From an uncultured Mollicutes bacterium (lineage in GTDB: Bacteria > Bacillota_I > Bacilli_A > Acholeplasmatales > Anaeroplasmataceae): a stretch of DNA of 34,055 nucleotides. This document shows, one piece after another, positions 1 to 6,639 of the stretch. Numbering within the stretch: the first letter of the stretch is position 1; every line of letters starts with the position of its first letter. The stretch is taken from NCBI GenBank assembly GCA_947174785.1, contig CAMWKG010000019.1:1-34055 (forward strand), written 5' to 3'. A program made the translations under genes and the position numbers. The notes below the pieces were generated by a model. That model was not told the origin of the DNA and did not search any database. It saw only the letters and a program-made list of their open reading frames with translations.

Positions 1-493
1 CCCCGCACTCACAAGATTTATAATAAACTGCTTTATGTGTGCAATCGGCGGCACTTGTTAAATACTTTTCTTGCGCAACCTCTTTGTTGAAAGTATGTCC
101 GTTTGCTGTGCCGTACTCGAACGTTTCCGTGCCTTTTTCCCCGCACTCACAAGATTTATAATAAACTGCTTTGTGAATACAATCGGCAGCACTCTTTAAA
201 TATTTTTCGGTTATAACTTCTTTATTAAAAGTATGTCCGTTTACTGTGCCGTACTCAAATGTTTCCGTTCCTTTTTCCCCGCACTCACAAGATTTATAAT
301 AAACTGCTTTGTGGGTACAGTCTGCCTCGCTTTTTAAATATTCCACGTTTGTTGATTTCTGGTCGTAAACGTGAGTAGTGTGTCCGTTGTTTCCGCTGTC
401 GGAGGTGCCGTTACAGCTTGAACCTGTCAAGGCAAACGTAAGGCAGAACACCGAGATTATTGCAAGTAATGCAATAAATAGTTTTTTCTTCAT
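1..493 (-). CDS. Secreted or lipid-anchored protein with 46-residue Cys-containing tandem repeats (3' end beyond window)
   Basis: The reading frame opens at ATG 493-491 behind a good AAGGAG ribosome site and stays open to the left edge, so the C-terminus is missing. The N-terminus (MKKKLFIALLAIISVF...) is a signal peptide. A Cys follows the hydrophobic core (TGSSCNG), but the lipobox is imperfect, so either signal peptidase I or II could act. After about 50 residues the protein becomes tandem 46-residue units, each with a CTHKAVYY core, KSCECG, EYGT and NGHTFNKEV. The units repeat with a 138-bp period (same sequence at 1, 139 and 277), and about 2.3 copies are visible. Such repeats are typical of cell-surface stalk modules in gut Clostridia. 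A surface role is inferred and no enzymatic domain is visible. The gene is divergent from sleB. Confidence 0.75.
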   Translation of the reverse strand, partial: MKKKLFIALLAIISVFCLTFALTGSSCNGTSDSGNNGHTTHVYDQKSTNVEYLKSEADCTHKAVYYKSCECGEKGTETFEYGTVNGHTFNKEVITEKYLKSAADCIHKAVYYKSCECGEKGTETFEYGTANGHTFNKEVAQEKYLTSAADCTHKAVYYKSCECG

Positions 494-533
494 AATGTAC
501 TCCTTAAAAATTTTTTTGCGGACATAAAAATAA

Positions 534-554
534 GGGCGGCATTAAGAGCCGCCC
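534..554 (-). terminator. GC-rich hairpin with T-rich tail in the leader of the repeat-protein gene
   Basis: GGGCGGC (534-540) pairs perfectly with GCCGCCC (548-554) around a 7-nt loop. Read on the minus strand it is followed by TTATTTTTATG, which is intrinsic-terminator form. It lies only 40 bp upstream of the minus-strand start at 493, with no room for a promoter between, so it may be a leader attenuator. This is inference from position. Confidence 0.4.
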
Positions 555-575
555 GCATAACGTACCCTTAACGTC

Positions 576-712
576 GCCAAACAATTATCCTTTATTTATA
601 GTAACGGTATATAGCCCGATAGAAATACAGAATATAGGATACGAAAATGCCTACTTTCTGTATGTCCACGAGCATAAAAAAATATACCGTCTATAAATTT
701 TAATTGTTTGGC
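576..712. repeat. 137-nt multi-stem inverted-repeat element
   Basis: The ends are a perfect 12-bp inverted repeat, GCCAAACAATTA (576-587) and TAATTGTTTGGC (701-712). Inside, TTATAG plus ACGGTATAT (596-601, 604-612) pairs with ATATACCGT plus CTATAA (682-696). A third stem pairs ATACAGAA (625-632) with TTCTGTAT (656-663). The three stems are nested and give one long folded structure. No protein is encoded. It fits a MITE-like element or a structured RNA; no target-site duplication is obvious. Confidence 0.6.
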
Positions 713-755
713 AATTGTCAGTATAACACAGTACGCAAAAAATTTCAAGGGTTGT

Positions 756-785
756 AGAATAAGAATTTTTATATTATTCATAATA
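756..785 (+). promoter_or_regulatory. Sigma-G (sigma-F)-like forespore promoter of sleB-ypeB
   Basis: AGAATA (756-761), a 17-nt spacer and CATAATA (779-785) match the sporulation sigma-G pattern of a GAATA-type -35 and CATNNTA -10. It lies about 60 bp upstream of the sleB start, and sleB is a known sigma-G regulon gene in Bacillus. No sigma-A promoter competes as well here. Confidence 0.6.
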
Positions 786-845
786 ATTGCAACGATACAA
801 ACATATTGCGCTCGCGGTGGTCAACACGGGGAGCAAGGAGGAAAA

Positions 846-1592
846 ATGAAAAAAGCACTTAGAATAGGTCTGGTAGCGTTAGCGGTCGCCGCCGTAGGAA
901 CTACCACGGCAATATTCAACACAGCTTACACAAACGAGGAAATTGCGCCGTCGTATGTGCAGACTGCCGTGTTAAGGCAGGGCGCGGTCGGCGGAGAAGT
1001 AAAAGAGTTACAACGCAGACTTAAAAACTGGGGCTATTACGACGGAGCCGTTGACGGCGTTTACGGCAAGGGCACTGTCGAGGCGGTTAAAGCTTTCCAG
1101 AAAAAGAACGGACTTAAAGCCGACGGTATTGCCGGTCTCGATACGTTCAAAGCGCTCGGTATGAACGATTCCGTAAATGCGCTCGAAGGCAACAAAAAGC
1201 CCAATCAGAGTTCGTCAAGTTCGGGAACTTCAAACTATACCAATTCGGACTTGTACCTTTTGGCGAAATGTATTTACGCCGAGGCGAGAGGCGAAAGTTA
1301 CACGGGACAGGTTGCCGTCGGTGCGGTTATTTTAAACCGCGTTGCATCGTCAAGTTTCCCCAACACTATTTCGGGTGTAATTTATCAGCGTCACGCATTC
1401 ACCGCGGTTTCGGACGGACAGATTAATCTCGAACCCGACAAGACGGCTATGAACGCGGCGGCTGACGCAATGAACGGCTGGGATCCCACTTACGGATGTA
1501 TTTACTACTACAACCCCGCGGTGGCTACAAGTTCATGGATATTCGGTAGAAAGACGGTTACCACAATCGGTAAACACGTTTTCGCAGTATAG
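846..1592 (+). CDS. sleB: Spore cortex-lytic enzyme SleB
   Basis: SleB is a germination-specific lytic transglycosylase that degrades muramic-lactam-containing spore cortex. ATG 846 is chosen because AAGGAGG (835-841) sits just upstream; the frame is open further 5' but without a ribosome site. The 248-residue product has a signal sequence (about residues 5-28) and a peptidoglycan-binding_1 domain (about 45-105, with LQRRLKNWGYYDG and AVKAFQKKNGL). A Ser/Asn-rich linker follows, then a cell-wall hydrolase_2 domain (about 135-248) carrying YAEARGES, in which Glu146 is the expected catalytic residue, followed by VAVGAVILNRV. Length and domain order fit the family. ypeB starts 10 bp after the stop, giving the classical bicistronic operon behind a sigma-G-like promoter. 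The gene implies an endospore-forming host. Confidence 0.95.
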   Translation: MKKALRIGLVALAVAAVGTTTAIFNTAYTNEEIAPSYVQTAVLRQGAVGGEVKELQRRLKNWGYYDGAVDGVYGKGTVEAVKAFQKKNGLKADGIAGLDTFKALGMNDSVNALEGNKKPNQSSSSSGTSNYTNSDLYLLAKCIYAEARGESYTGQVAVGAVILNRVASSSFPNTISGVIYQRHAFTAVSDGQINLEPDKTAMNAAADAMNGWDPTYGCIYYYNPAVATSSWIFGRKTVTTIGKHVFAV

Positions 1593-1602
1593 GAGGCAAT
1601 AA

Positions 1603-3483
1603 GTGAAGAAAGAAGTATCAAGCGGCGCTGAAAAAGCCGAAGAGCTTAAGCGCAAAAAGTCCACCACTACTACAAAGAAGGGTCAGTCCGCAAAGAAGTC
1701 CGACAGCAAAAAAGTTGAAAGCAAGAAACCCGCAGCTAAGTCGGAAAAGACGGAAAAGCCCGTAAAGAAGGTTAAAAAGCAAAAGAAAGTGAGCGAGAAA
1801 AAGCTTGCTAAGCAGAAGGCACGCGAGCAGAAAAAGCTCGAAGTTGCAAAGATAAAGGCGGAAAAGAAACAGAAAAGGCTTGAAAAGAAGTTAGAGCACA
1901 AGCAGAAGAGACTTGACGCGATTAACGCCCACAAGGAAAAGGTTGCCGAGGCTCGCGAAAAGCGCAGAGCGCGCAAAGAGATGTTAAAGCACGAAACCAA
2001 AGAGGCGCGCTTACAGCGTATTGCCGACGAAAAGCAGGCGAAGATTGAGGCACGCGTTGCAAAGCGCGAGGCTGCCGCTGCCGAAAGACAGGCAAGACGC
2101 GAACACCGTCTTAAGGTGCGTGCAGAAAAGCGCGCGGACAAGGCGGAGAGGAGCAAGACTCCCGGTTTCGGCGGCTGGCTTGCGGCTGTAATATCTCTCG
2201 GCGTTGTTACTCTTGCACTCGGTTCTATGGTAACTTACGGCTGGCTCACCATGAACGGTATGCAAGCCGATATGGCAGGCGTTCATACACAGTCCGTTTA
2301 CGAACTCAATTCCGTTGTCGACAATCTTGACGCGAACCTTTCCAAGGCGAGAGTTTCCAACTCGGCAAACGAGCAGGTAAGGATTCTTACCGACATTGCA
2401 ATCGAAAGCGAAATTGCAGAAACCATTCTCGAAAGATTGCCCGTGGAAACGCAGCTTACGCAGAACATGACTTCGTTCGTCAACAAGATGGGCGACAGCG
2501 CGCAGTCTATGCTTTACTCGGTTGCACGCGGTAAGGAGCTTACAAAAAGCCAGAAGGCGTCTCTTGAATATATGTACGACGTCAATATGGAGATGAAACG
2601 CATTATTAACGAGCTTGCATCCTGCTGCAGTGAAAGCGATATTATCGAGGCAATGAAGGGCAAAGAGGACAGTCTTATGTTCAAGTCGTTCGGCGATCTT
2701 CAGAACAATACTATCGAAACACCCAAGGAAATTAACGACGGACCTTTCTCCGACAGCATTAAAAAGGTAAGCGCTAAGAATCTTGACACGCTCGAAGAGA
2801 TAAGCGCTACCCGCGCCGAAGAGCTGGCAAACGAGTATTTCAAGGACTACAATCCCACCGAAGTGCGTTGCACGGGTGAAACAATTGCCGAACAGCTTGA
2901 ATGTTTCAATATTTCAATCACTACCGCCGACGGCGATATGATGGCTCAGCTTTCCAAGAAGGGCGGAAAGGTTGTTATGTTCGACAGTTTTAAGGATTGC
3001 AGCGACAAGAATTTCTCTGTAGAGAGATGTACGGATATTGCAACGGATTTCCTTACCGCGCTCGGTTTCGATAACCTGAAGGCGGTATGGACTAGCGAAA
3101 ACGGAACTACCTGCAACCTCAACTTCGTGTATGAAGATAACGGCGTGATTTTCTATCCCGATATGATTAAGGTTAAAGTATGCGAGGAGAGAGGAATTGT
3201 GACCGGTATGGAAGGGCTTGCATACGTTCTCAACCACACGCAAAGAACTGTCAGCAAGGCTAAATTGACAGAGGCGCAGGCGCGTGAAAAGCTCAGTGCA
3301 GTACTCAACGAGGAAGGCGCAAGGCTTACGGTTATCCCTCTCGAAGGCGAAGAAGTTCTGGCTTACGAGTTCACGGGCACCTACGGCGACAACACGTATT
3401 ATGTATACGTTGACGCGGCTACGGGTGAAGAAGTTCAGGTTCTTACGGTAGTCGGCACCGCTCAGGGCAGAGCCTTAATGTAA
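1603..3483 (+). CDS. ypeB: Germination protein YpeB with long basic N-terminal extension
   Basis: YpeB is needed for localisation and stability of SleB in the spore. The start is GTG 1603 behind AGGAGG (1591-1596), which overlaps the sleB stop. The core has a transmembrane segment at about residues 188-213 (GWLAAVISLGVVTLALGSM), an extended extracytoplasmic YpeB region and C-terminal PepSY-like repeats (for example the segment with ATRAEELANEYF and the final YYVYVDAATGEEV). YpeB proteins are usually about 450 residues; this one has 626. The excess is a roughly 185-residue cytoplasmic N-terminus made almost only of Lys, Ala, Glu and Arg, predicted to be a highly charged helix or coiled coil. 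The function of that extension is unknown. Start codon, ribosome site and codon style are consistent along the gene, so the extension looks genuine. Confidence 0.9.
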   Translation: MKKEVSSGAEKAEELKRKKSTTTTKKGQSAKKSDSKKVESKKPAAKSEKTEKPVKKVKKQKKVSEKKLAKQKAREQKKLEVAKIKAEKKQKRLEKKLEHKQKRLDAINAHKEKVAEAREKRRARKEMLKHETKEARLQRIADEKQAKIEARVAKREAAAAERQARREHRLKVRAEKRADKAERSKTPGFGGWLAAVISLGVVTLALGSMVTYGWLTMNGMQADMAGVHTQSVYELNSVVDNLDANLSKARVSNSANEQVRILTDIAIESEIAETILERLPVETQLTQNMTSFVNKMGDSAQSMLYSVARGKELTKSQKASLEYMYDVNMEMKRIINELASCCSESDIIEAMKGKEDSLMFKSFGDLQNNTIETPKEINDGPFSDSIKKVSAKNLDTLEEISATRAEELANEYFKDYNPTEVRCTGETIAEQLECFNISITTADGDMMAQLSKKGGKVVMFDSFKDCSDKNFSVERCTDIATDFLTALGFDNLKAVWTSENGTTCNLNFVYEDNGVIFYPDMIKVKVCEERGIVTGMEGLAYVLNHTQRTVSKAKLTEAQAREKLSAVLNEEGARLTVIPLEGEEVLAYEFTGTYGDNTYYVYVDAATGEEVQVLTVVGTAQGRALM

Positions 3484-3550
3484 GCGGTGAGCCACCGCAG
3501 ACGGGTATCTTAATTGCAAATCACTTGATTGACTAATCACAAATCAAACG
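3484..3550 (+). repeat. Interspersed intergenic repeat, copy A
   Basis: A small hairpin (GCGGTG-AGC-CACCGC, 3484-3498) is followed by GGTATCTTAATTGC and, near 3533-3550, TAATCACAAATCAAAC. The same two blocks in the same order occur at about 5452-5500 and 10776-10823, and related inverted copies lie at about 9925-10083. Copies A and B are each followed directly by a GCCCCG-type terminator. Confidence 0.55.
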
Positions 3551-3554
3551 GAAA

Positions 3555-3590
3555 GCCCCGCGCACAGTAGTGCGCGGGGCAAATTTTATA
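3555..3590. terminator. Intrinsic terminator between convergent ypeB and zinc-ribbon genes
   Basis: GCCCCGCGCAC (3555-3565) pairs perfectly with GTGCGCGGGGC (3570-3580) around AGTA, with AAATTTTA after and GGAAA before. It can serve ypeB (+) and the minus-strand zinc-ribbon operon. Confidence 0.85.
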
Positions 3591-3595
3591 TAATG

Positions 3596-4486
3596 TTACA
3601 ATGTCTGTAGCCAATTATTTTTTCTTTTGTTGAATATGTTGTCTATTACTATTTTTACCGTATAATAGACAGCCGTGAAAACGACCAGACAAATCAAAGC
3701 TTCGTAATGAAAAACAAACTCGTAGTTGCTGTTTATTTTAAGCTTAATGAGCTCGTCGGCAAGCTTTATAAAGAATATACCGCCTGAGGTAGCCATAGCT
3801 GCAAGGCATACAACCATTAAAGCAACTTTGACAAACTTTATATTTTTATCGTGCGGAACTACCGAAAGATACGCTGCGGACGTGAAATTGTCATAATTCC
3901 ATTCCTGAGGTAAAAAGTCAAGTTCAACTTGTCCGCTGGCTTTTTTAATATAAGGCGTTGCGTCGATTTGGTTTTTTCTCATCCACGCTCCGCACATTAC
4001 GGACGAATACAAAAAACCCGCCTCGGAAACAAGAGGACTGAGCGCATAAACAACACACCCCGCAATAATCAGTGCGTGGGAATTGTCGTAAATTGTTTTT
4101 ACTTTGAACAAGGCTTCCAAAGAACTGTCGTCCCAAGTTTCTATTACGATTAACGCAATTGCCAGCAAAATAACAAATAATATGTAAAACACTCTGTTTG
4201 CAATTTTTATAGATTTCATTACTATTTTATCTGTTGAAGAACGGCTTTGCCATGCGTCGATAACGTTTGTACCGTAACTTGAACCGTTGTTTGATTTTGT
4301 TGTTTTTACGGCGTTAAAAGTGTTTTGTGTCTTTATCTGAAATCCGCATTCTGGACATACAGCAAACTCGCCTACGTGAACTTTTCCGCATTCGGGGCAT
4401 ACGGTATACGTGCACCCGCAGTGTACACACCGTGTTGCGGTGGAAGATACCTGCTCGCCACATTCGGGGCATTTAATCAAAGCCAT
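3596..4486 (-). CDS. Zinc-ribbon multi-pass membrane protein
   Basis: The 296-residue protein starts with two or three zinc-ribbon knuckles: CPECG and CVHCG in the first 25 residues, then CPECG and CPECG to about residue 50. A polar linker and several hydrophobic segments follow: VFYILFVILLAIALIVI, ALIIAGCVVYALS, VALMVVCLAAMATSGGIFFI and YEALICLVVFTAVYYTV. The layout fits a cytoplasmic zinc-ribbon head on an integral membrane domain; no enzymatic family is recognised. It lies 4 bp downstream of a second zinc-ribbon gene, with which it forms an operon, and next to an XRE regulator. Base composition is poorer in G+C than in sleB-ypeB or parA-parB, suggesting an accessory module. Function unknown. 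Confidence 0.75.
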   Translation of the reverse strand: MALIKCPECGEQVSSTATRCVHCGCTYTVCPECGKVHVGEFAVCPECGFQIKTQNTFNAVKTTKSNNGSSYGTNVIDAWQSRSSTDKIVMKSIKIANRVFYILFVILLAIALIVIETWDDSSLEALFKVKTIYDNSHALIIAGCVVYALSPLVSEAGFLYSSVMCGAWMRKNQIDATPYIKKASGQVELDFLPQEWNYDNFTSAAYLSVVPHDKNIKFVKVALMVVCLAAMATSGGIFFIKLADELIKLKINSNYEFVFHYEALICLVVFTAVYYTVKIVIDNIFNKRKNNWLQTL

Positions 4487-4490
4487 AAAA

Positions 4491-5048
4491 TTACCCCTCC
4501 ATGTCGACGTTTATTTCGTCAAAGTACTTTTTCCATTTTGCATCTTTGCCGATAAAAGTTACGTTGTAATTTATATTTTTATTTACTTTCAGCCATTTCT
4601 GATATTTTTTCGTTGCAAGCAGAATTTTTTTCTTGTATGAGCGTAAAATGAACCGGCTTAAAATTTCCAGAGCATCGCTTGCAAAAAACAGTATCAATCC
4701 TATTGTAGATAAGGAAGAAAGAGTTTTTAACGTGTTCAAATCAAAGTTGTCACCGTTTGCGTAAAATAAACCGGGCAGAATCAAAACAAGTCCCAGAATT
4801 ATAAAAATCCAATCTATTCTTATCAGTTTTTTTAACATTGCTTCTTTATCTTCGTACTTTTTATACTGCGGATAGGATTCGTAAAATTCGTTTTTCAGCG
4901 CGCTTTGTTCGCTCTGAAGCAAATTATTATAATTGACGCAATTTACTTTCGGCTTTTCCTCGCCCGTTAAACTCTCTCCGCAATGAATACAGTTACTTGC
5001 CGTATCACTTACATTGTTTCCGCAGTGCGGACACTTAATTATTGCCAT
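4491..5048 (-). CDS. Small zinc-ribbon membrane protein
   Basis: The 185-residue protein begins with a single zinc ribbon (CPHCG ... CIHCG, residues 6-23), followed by a charged linker. It has two hydrophobic segments, WIFIILGLVLILPGLFYA and STIGLILFFASDALEIL, and a basic C-terminus rich in Lys and Trp. ATG 5048 follows AAGGAG at good spacing. It is the first gene of a two-gene operon and shares its zinc-ribbon start with the downstream product, so the two probably act together. Transcription most likely begins from the consensus promoter at 5091-5119, which has an operator-like repeat at its start point. I recognise no named family and the function is unknown. Confidence 0.7.
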   Translation of the reverse strand: MAIIKCPHCGNNVSDTASNCIHCGESLTGEEKPKVNCVNYNNLLQSEQSALKNEFYESYPQYKKYEDKEAMLKKLIRIDWIFIILGLVLILPGLFYANGDNFDLNTLKTLSSLSTIGLILFFASDALEILSRFILRSYKKKILLATKKYQKWLKVNKNINYNVTFIGKDAKWKKYFDEINVDMEG

Positions 5049-5066
5049 ATAGCTCTCCTTTATCTT

Positions 5067-5085
5067 ATGTATACATTAGATATTG
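5067..5085. promoter_or_regulatory. Operator-like direct repeat 1
   Basis: ATGTATACATTAGATATTG here matches ATGTAAACATTAGCTATTG at 5138-5156 in 17 of 19 positions. It lies at the predicted transcription start of the minus-strand promoter at 5091-5119, a typical repressor position. The divergent XRE protein is the obvious candidate binder. Confidence 0.55.
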
Positions 5086-5090
5086 AACAC

Positions 5091-5119
5091 ATTATATAAT
5101 CTGTCTGTCTATTTGTCAA
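5091..5119 (-). promoter_or_regulatory. Consensus sigma-A promoter of the zinc-ribbon operon
   Basis: On the minus strand, TTGACA (plus 5114-5119) and TATAAT (plus 5091-5096) are separated by exactly 17 nt, a perfect vegetative promoter. A start near 5084 gives a short leader to the ATG at 5048. Confidence 0.75.
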
Positions 5120-5139
5120 GCAAAATACCAATATATAAT
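5113..5139 (+). promoter_or_regulatory. Divergent promoter of the XRE gene
   Basis: TTGTCA (5113-5118) and TATAAT (5134-5139) are 15 nt apart, which is short. The -35 overlaps that of the opposite promoter. The -10 runs into operator-like repeat 2, so the regulator could control both directions, including its own gene. Confidence 0.4.
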
Positions 5140-5156
5140 GTAAACATTAGCTATTG
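5138..5156. promoter_or_regulatory. Operator-like direct repeat 2
   Basis: Second copy of the 19-bp element (17 of 19 identical), 71 bp from the first, just upstream of the XRE ribosome site and overlapping its -10 box. The placement suggests autorepression. Confidence 0.55.
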
Positions 5157-5168
5157 TGAGGATTATAT

Positions 5169-5381
5169 ATGATGTTGCGTATACTTGATATTTTAAAAGA
5201 GAAGGGCAAAACGAAATATTGGCTGTATATTCAGTTGGGCTTGAGTTATCAGAATTTTAATAATATGGTGAACAATCAGACCAAGAGTATTAAGTACGAA
5301 AATTTACAGGCTTTGTGTGATATTCTGGAGTGCACGCCGAACGATTTGTTTGACGAGTACCACAATAAGCCTAACGCTTAA
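5169..5381 (+). CDS. Small XRE/Cro-family DNA-binding regulator
   Basis: The 70-residue protein is a single Cro/CI-type helix-turn-helix domain (HTH_26-like): LRILDILKEKGKTKYWLY..LGLSYQNFNNMVN......YENLQALCDILECTPNDLF. No ligand-binding or dimerisation domain is present, as in small Cro-like repressors. Two adjacent ATGs (5169, 5172) follow GTGAGGA (5156-5162), and either could start. It is divergent from the zinc-ribbon operon, and paired 19-bp repeats lie in the shared control region, so repression of that operon and of its own gene is the likely job. This is an inference from layout. The gene ends upstream of repeat B and a strong terminator. Confidence 0.8.
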   Translation: MMLRILDILKEKGKTKYWLYIQLGLSYQNFNNMVNNQTKSIKYENLQALCDILECTPNDLFDEYHNKPNA

Positions 5382-5395
5382 TCGGTGTATTTTAC

Positions 5396-5500
5396 ATGCG
5401 ATTGCACTTGATTGGCTCATCGCTAATCTTCCGTAAGCGTTCCGATTAACCGCGTATCTTAATGCGGTGGCTGAGGTTCAGCCAATAAATAATCAAACCA
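5396..5500 (+). repeat. Interspersed intergenic repeat, copy B
   Basis: The block CGTATCTTAATGCGG (from about 5452), a perfect small hairpin GGCTGA-GGT-TCAGCC (5469-5483) and the ending AATAATCAAAC match copies A and C. The upstream part (CACTTGATTGGCTCATCGCTAATC, here 5405-5428) resembles the middle of copy A. It directly precedes a GCCCCG-type terminator, as copy A does. Confidence 0.5.
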
Positions 5501-5503
5501 AAA

Positions 5504-5537
5504 GCCCCGAACACGATATGTGTTCGGGGCGGTTTTT
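5504..5537 (+). terminator. Intrinsic terminator after the XRE gene
   Basis: GCCCCGAACAC (5504-5514) pairs with GTGTTCGGGGC (5520-5530), followed by GGTTTTTGTTT. The stem shares the GCCCCG start with the terminator at 3555 and follows a copy of the same repeat. Confidence 0.85.
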
Positions 5538-5704
5538 GTTTCATGTATTGTTTCCGCCACGCTATTTGGACGGAGTACAAAAAACGCAGAGATTTGGTGC
5601 TATGCAAGGCGCGTGCGGATTTTGCGAAGGAGTTTACACAGACGTAAACGACTTAGCCAAAACGTAAACGCAACGACGCAGAGTGCCGAAAATTTTGCGT
5701 TTTT
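5538..5704. other. Non-coding block upstream of the parB stop
   Basis: No gene is credible here. AACGCAA (5667-5673) can pair with TTGCGTT (5695-5701), followed by TTTTTTATT, a weak plus-strand terminator shape with a 21-nt loop. The block ends directly at the parB stop. It may be another interspersed repeat, but there is no second copy in the window. Confidence 0.35.
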
Positions 5705-6625
5705 TTATTGTTTATCAATTATATCGAGTATCTCCGCAATGCGGTCGAGATCGTCGCGCGAATAGTAATCGATATAAATTCTACCCTTTTTGTCTGTTCC
5801 TATTAAGCTGACCTTAGTGCGGAAAGTGTAACGCATACGGTCGACAAGCTGTTTGAGTTCCACGGATGCCAAAGCGCGCTTTTTCTTTTTGCGCTCCTCT
5901 AAAATTTCGGGCGCAAGCGTGTGGGCACGCACCTTTTTTTCAAGCTCGCGGACGGAAGTCTGATTCTTAATAGCATCCTGCGCAAACGCAATCTGATCTG
6001 CCGTATTCAAAAGAACTATAGTCCTTGCGTGACCTGCCGACAGTTTGTTTTCTGCAACCATGCCCATAACTTCGGGACATAAATGCAAAAGCCTTAACGT
6101 GTTGGCAATGGCGGGACGGGACTTACCGATACGTTCTGCCAGCTCGTCCTGAGTCATTTTATAATCCGTCATCAGCTGTTTCATTGCTGTCGCAGCCTCG
6201 ATAGGATTGAGATCTTCACGCTGCAAGTTTTCAATAAGCGAAATTTCTTTAATTTCACGTTCGTTGTAATTTCTGATTACGACGGGTATTGTCTTTAAGC
6301 CGGCAAGCTTTGTCGCCCTGAAACGCCTTTCGCCCGCGATAATCATGTACGTTCCGTCATGGTTGTCGTTGACGACGATGGGCATAATCACGCCGTGTTT
6401 TTTAATGGAGTCGGACAGCTCCTTCAATGCCTGCTCGTCGAAATTCTTTCTCGGCTGGTTGGGGTTGGCGGAAATTATGTCAAGCCGCATTTCCTCGGCG
6501 TTTTTGCGTTCTTCCTCGGTATAGCCGAAAGCACTCTTGTGCTCGAACACCATATCATACGCATCGCCAGTTTCTTTAAACAACTCGTCAAAGCCCTTGC
6601 CTAAACCTTTATTACTTTTTGCCAT
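5705..6625 (-). CDS. parB: Chromosome-partitioning protein ParB/Spo0J
   Basis: ParB is the CTP-dependent clamp that loads at parS and spreads to organise the replication origin, working with ParA. The 306-residue product has the N-terminal ParA-stimulating segment (KGLGKGFDELF), then the ParB/sulfiredoxin-like CTPase fold with the GERRFRA motif (residues 98-104). The central helix-turn-helix (MTQDELAERIGKSRPAIANTLRLL region) recognises parS, and a C-terminal dimerisation domain follows. ATG 6625 follows AGAGGAAAA. It is 14 bp downstream of parA on the same strand, and three parS sites lie within 3.2 kb, so the chromosomal rather than plasmid version is most likely. A dnaA gene is not in view. 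Confidence 0.95.
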   Translation of the reverse strand: MAKSNKGLGKGFDELFKETGDAYDMVFEHKSAFGYTEEERKNAEEMRLDIISANPNQPRKNFDEQALKELSDSIKKHGVIMPIVVNDNHDGTYMIIAGERRFRATKLAGLKTIPVVIRNYNEREIKEISLIENLQREDLNPIEAATAMKQLMTDYKMTQDELAERIGKSRPAIANTLRLLHLCPEVMGMVAENKLSAGHARTIVLLNTADQIAFAQDAIKNQTSVRELEKKVRAHTLAPEILEERKKKKRALASVELKQLVDRMRYTFRTKVSLIGTDKKGRIYIDYYSRDDLDRIAEILDIIDKQ

Positions 6626-6639
6626 ATCTTTTTCCTCTG

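Noticed and set aside
1-415. Direct repeats that might suggest a CRISPR array
   Set aside because: The unit is 138 bp, in frame and fully coding on the minus strand with no spacer structure; it is a repeat protein.
1683-2156. Long open frame on the minus strand within ypeB
   Set aside because: It is the antisense of the Lys-rich coding region, where AAG codons read as CTT avoid stops. It has no ribosome site and the real gene is on the plus strand.
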